In this document: positions 20,847 through 21,210 of the stretch, one piece after another
Position numbering within the stretch: position 1 is the first letter of the stretch
Layout: every line of letters begins with the position of its first letter
DNA from: Thermodesulfovibrionales bacterium
Lineage (GTDB): Bacteria; Nitrospirota; Thermodesulfovibrionia; Thermodesulfovibrionales; SM23-35
Length of the DNA stretch: 21,210 nt
Assembly (NCBI GenBank): GCA_020053565.1
Contig: JAGVMY010000072.1
Span: forward strand, 1 to 21,210
Direction of reading: 5' to 3'
The notes under the pieces: generated by a model
What the model saw: the letters and a program-made list of their open reading frames with translations, nothing else
Databases searched by the model: none
Told to the model about the DNA's origin: nothing
Made by a program: the position numbers and the translations under genes

Positions 20847-21210
20847 ATGAAAAAGGTTATACAGGATCTATTTTTTGAAACTGCAAATAAATATAAAGAT
20901 AACATTGTCTTCAATTACTTTGAACAAAATTGGAAGACAGTTACCTATAATGAGCTTCTGAATAATACAAAAGGTATCGCAGCATATCTCATACAGAAAG
21001 GAGTAAAGAAAGGTGACAGGGTTGCAATCATCTCTGAAAACAGGCCTGAATGGTGCGCGACATATTTTGCAATAGCCCTCTCAGGAGGGAGTGCAGTTCC
21101 ATTAGATGCCCAGCTCAAACCAGAGGAATTAAGAATCTATCTTGCTGACTCTGAGCCGAAGGCAATATTTTTCAGCTCAAAAACTGAAGAAAATGTAAAG
21201 AAGACAGTTA
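20847..21210 (+). CDS. AMP-dependent acyl-CoA synthetase, N-terminal part
   Basis: The first 121 residues are visible and the gene runs off the right edge. WKTVTYNELLNNTKGIAAYLIQKGVKKGDRVAIISENRPEWCATYFAIALSGG is the classic N-terminal region of the ANL superfamily (long-chain fatty acid:CoA ligase type), followed by AVPLDAQLKPEELRIYLADSEPKAIFFSS. The later AMP-binding motifs lie outside the window, so the substrate cannot be assigned. ATG 20847 or the in-frame ATG 20841 could be the start. It is divergent from the activase gene with about 114 nt between, which may point to a shared role in CoA-ester metabolism. Confidence 0.88.
   Translation, partial: MKKVIQDLFFETANKYKDNIVFNYFEQNWKTVTYNELLNNTKGIAAYLIQKGVKKGDRVAIISENRPEWCATYFAIALSGGSAVPLDAQLKPEELRIYLADSEPKAIFFSSKTEENVKKTV

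Overview
The window looks like chromosomal DNA of a Gram-negative, probably anaerobic or microaerophilic bacterium. An outer-membrane barrel protein and Sec-type signal peptides indicate a diderm cell. The gene mix (RicT next to MetG, a free-standing core-MetE-like protein, a very large BcrA/BadF/HgdC-type activase, YajQ, a bacterial SUI1 protein) would suit Nitrospirota or a deltaproteobacterial-type lineage. That placement is inference. No rRNA, tRNA, CRISPR array or complete insertion sequence was recognised.

Region 1 (1-5413, minus strand) is a compact housekeeping operon, read core-MetE-like / tmk / holB / ricT / metG / start of a GspE-N-like gene. Almost every junction overlaps by 1-11 bases. 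Region 2 (5414-6945) is a gap without a convincing gene followed by a plus-strand cyclopropane-fatty-acyl-phospholipid synthase that is visibly GC-richer than its surroundings. Region 3 (7023-14027) is an accessory stretch with four toxin-antitoxin-like pairs, all on the minus strand: RelE/ParE with its antitoxin, HEPN with a wHTH-MNT nucleotidyltransferase, VapBC, and MazEF. The last is followed by a gene that resembles eukaryotic Janus/Ocnus phosphohistidine phosphatases. Plus-strand genes for YajQ, a secreted metallophosphoesterase and an outer-membrane barrel sit between them. Region 4 (14206-16138) holds a SUI1/eIF1-like factor, a receiver-PilZ gene split by one in-frame TAA, a secreted DUF1460-like peptidase and, on the minus strand, a 32-residue gene matching the bS22/COX24 small ribosomal protein family. 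Region 5 (16139-21210) has palindromic repeats, a 1442-residue tandem activase and, divergently, the start of an acyl-CoA synthetase.

The most unusual pattern runs through the whole window. Short tracts of degenerate tandem heptanucleotides (period exactly 7), often arranged as inverted arms around a spacer or GC-rich palindrome, sit in frame inside metG, holB and four places in the activase. They add low-conservation linkers to otherwise conserved proteins. Other notable items are two abutting 22-bp palindromes in front of the wHTH-MNT/HEPN pair, direct repeats bracketing that pair, and the MazEF-phosphohistidine-phosphatase-like operon.
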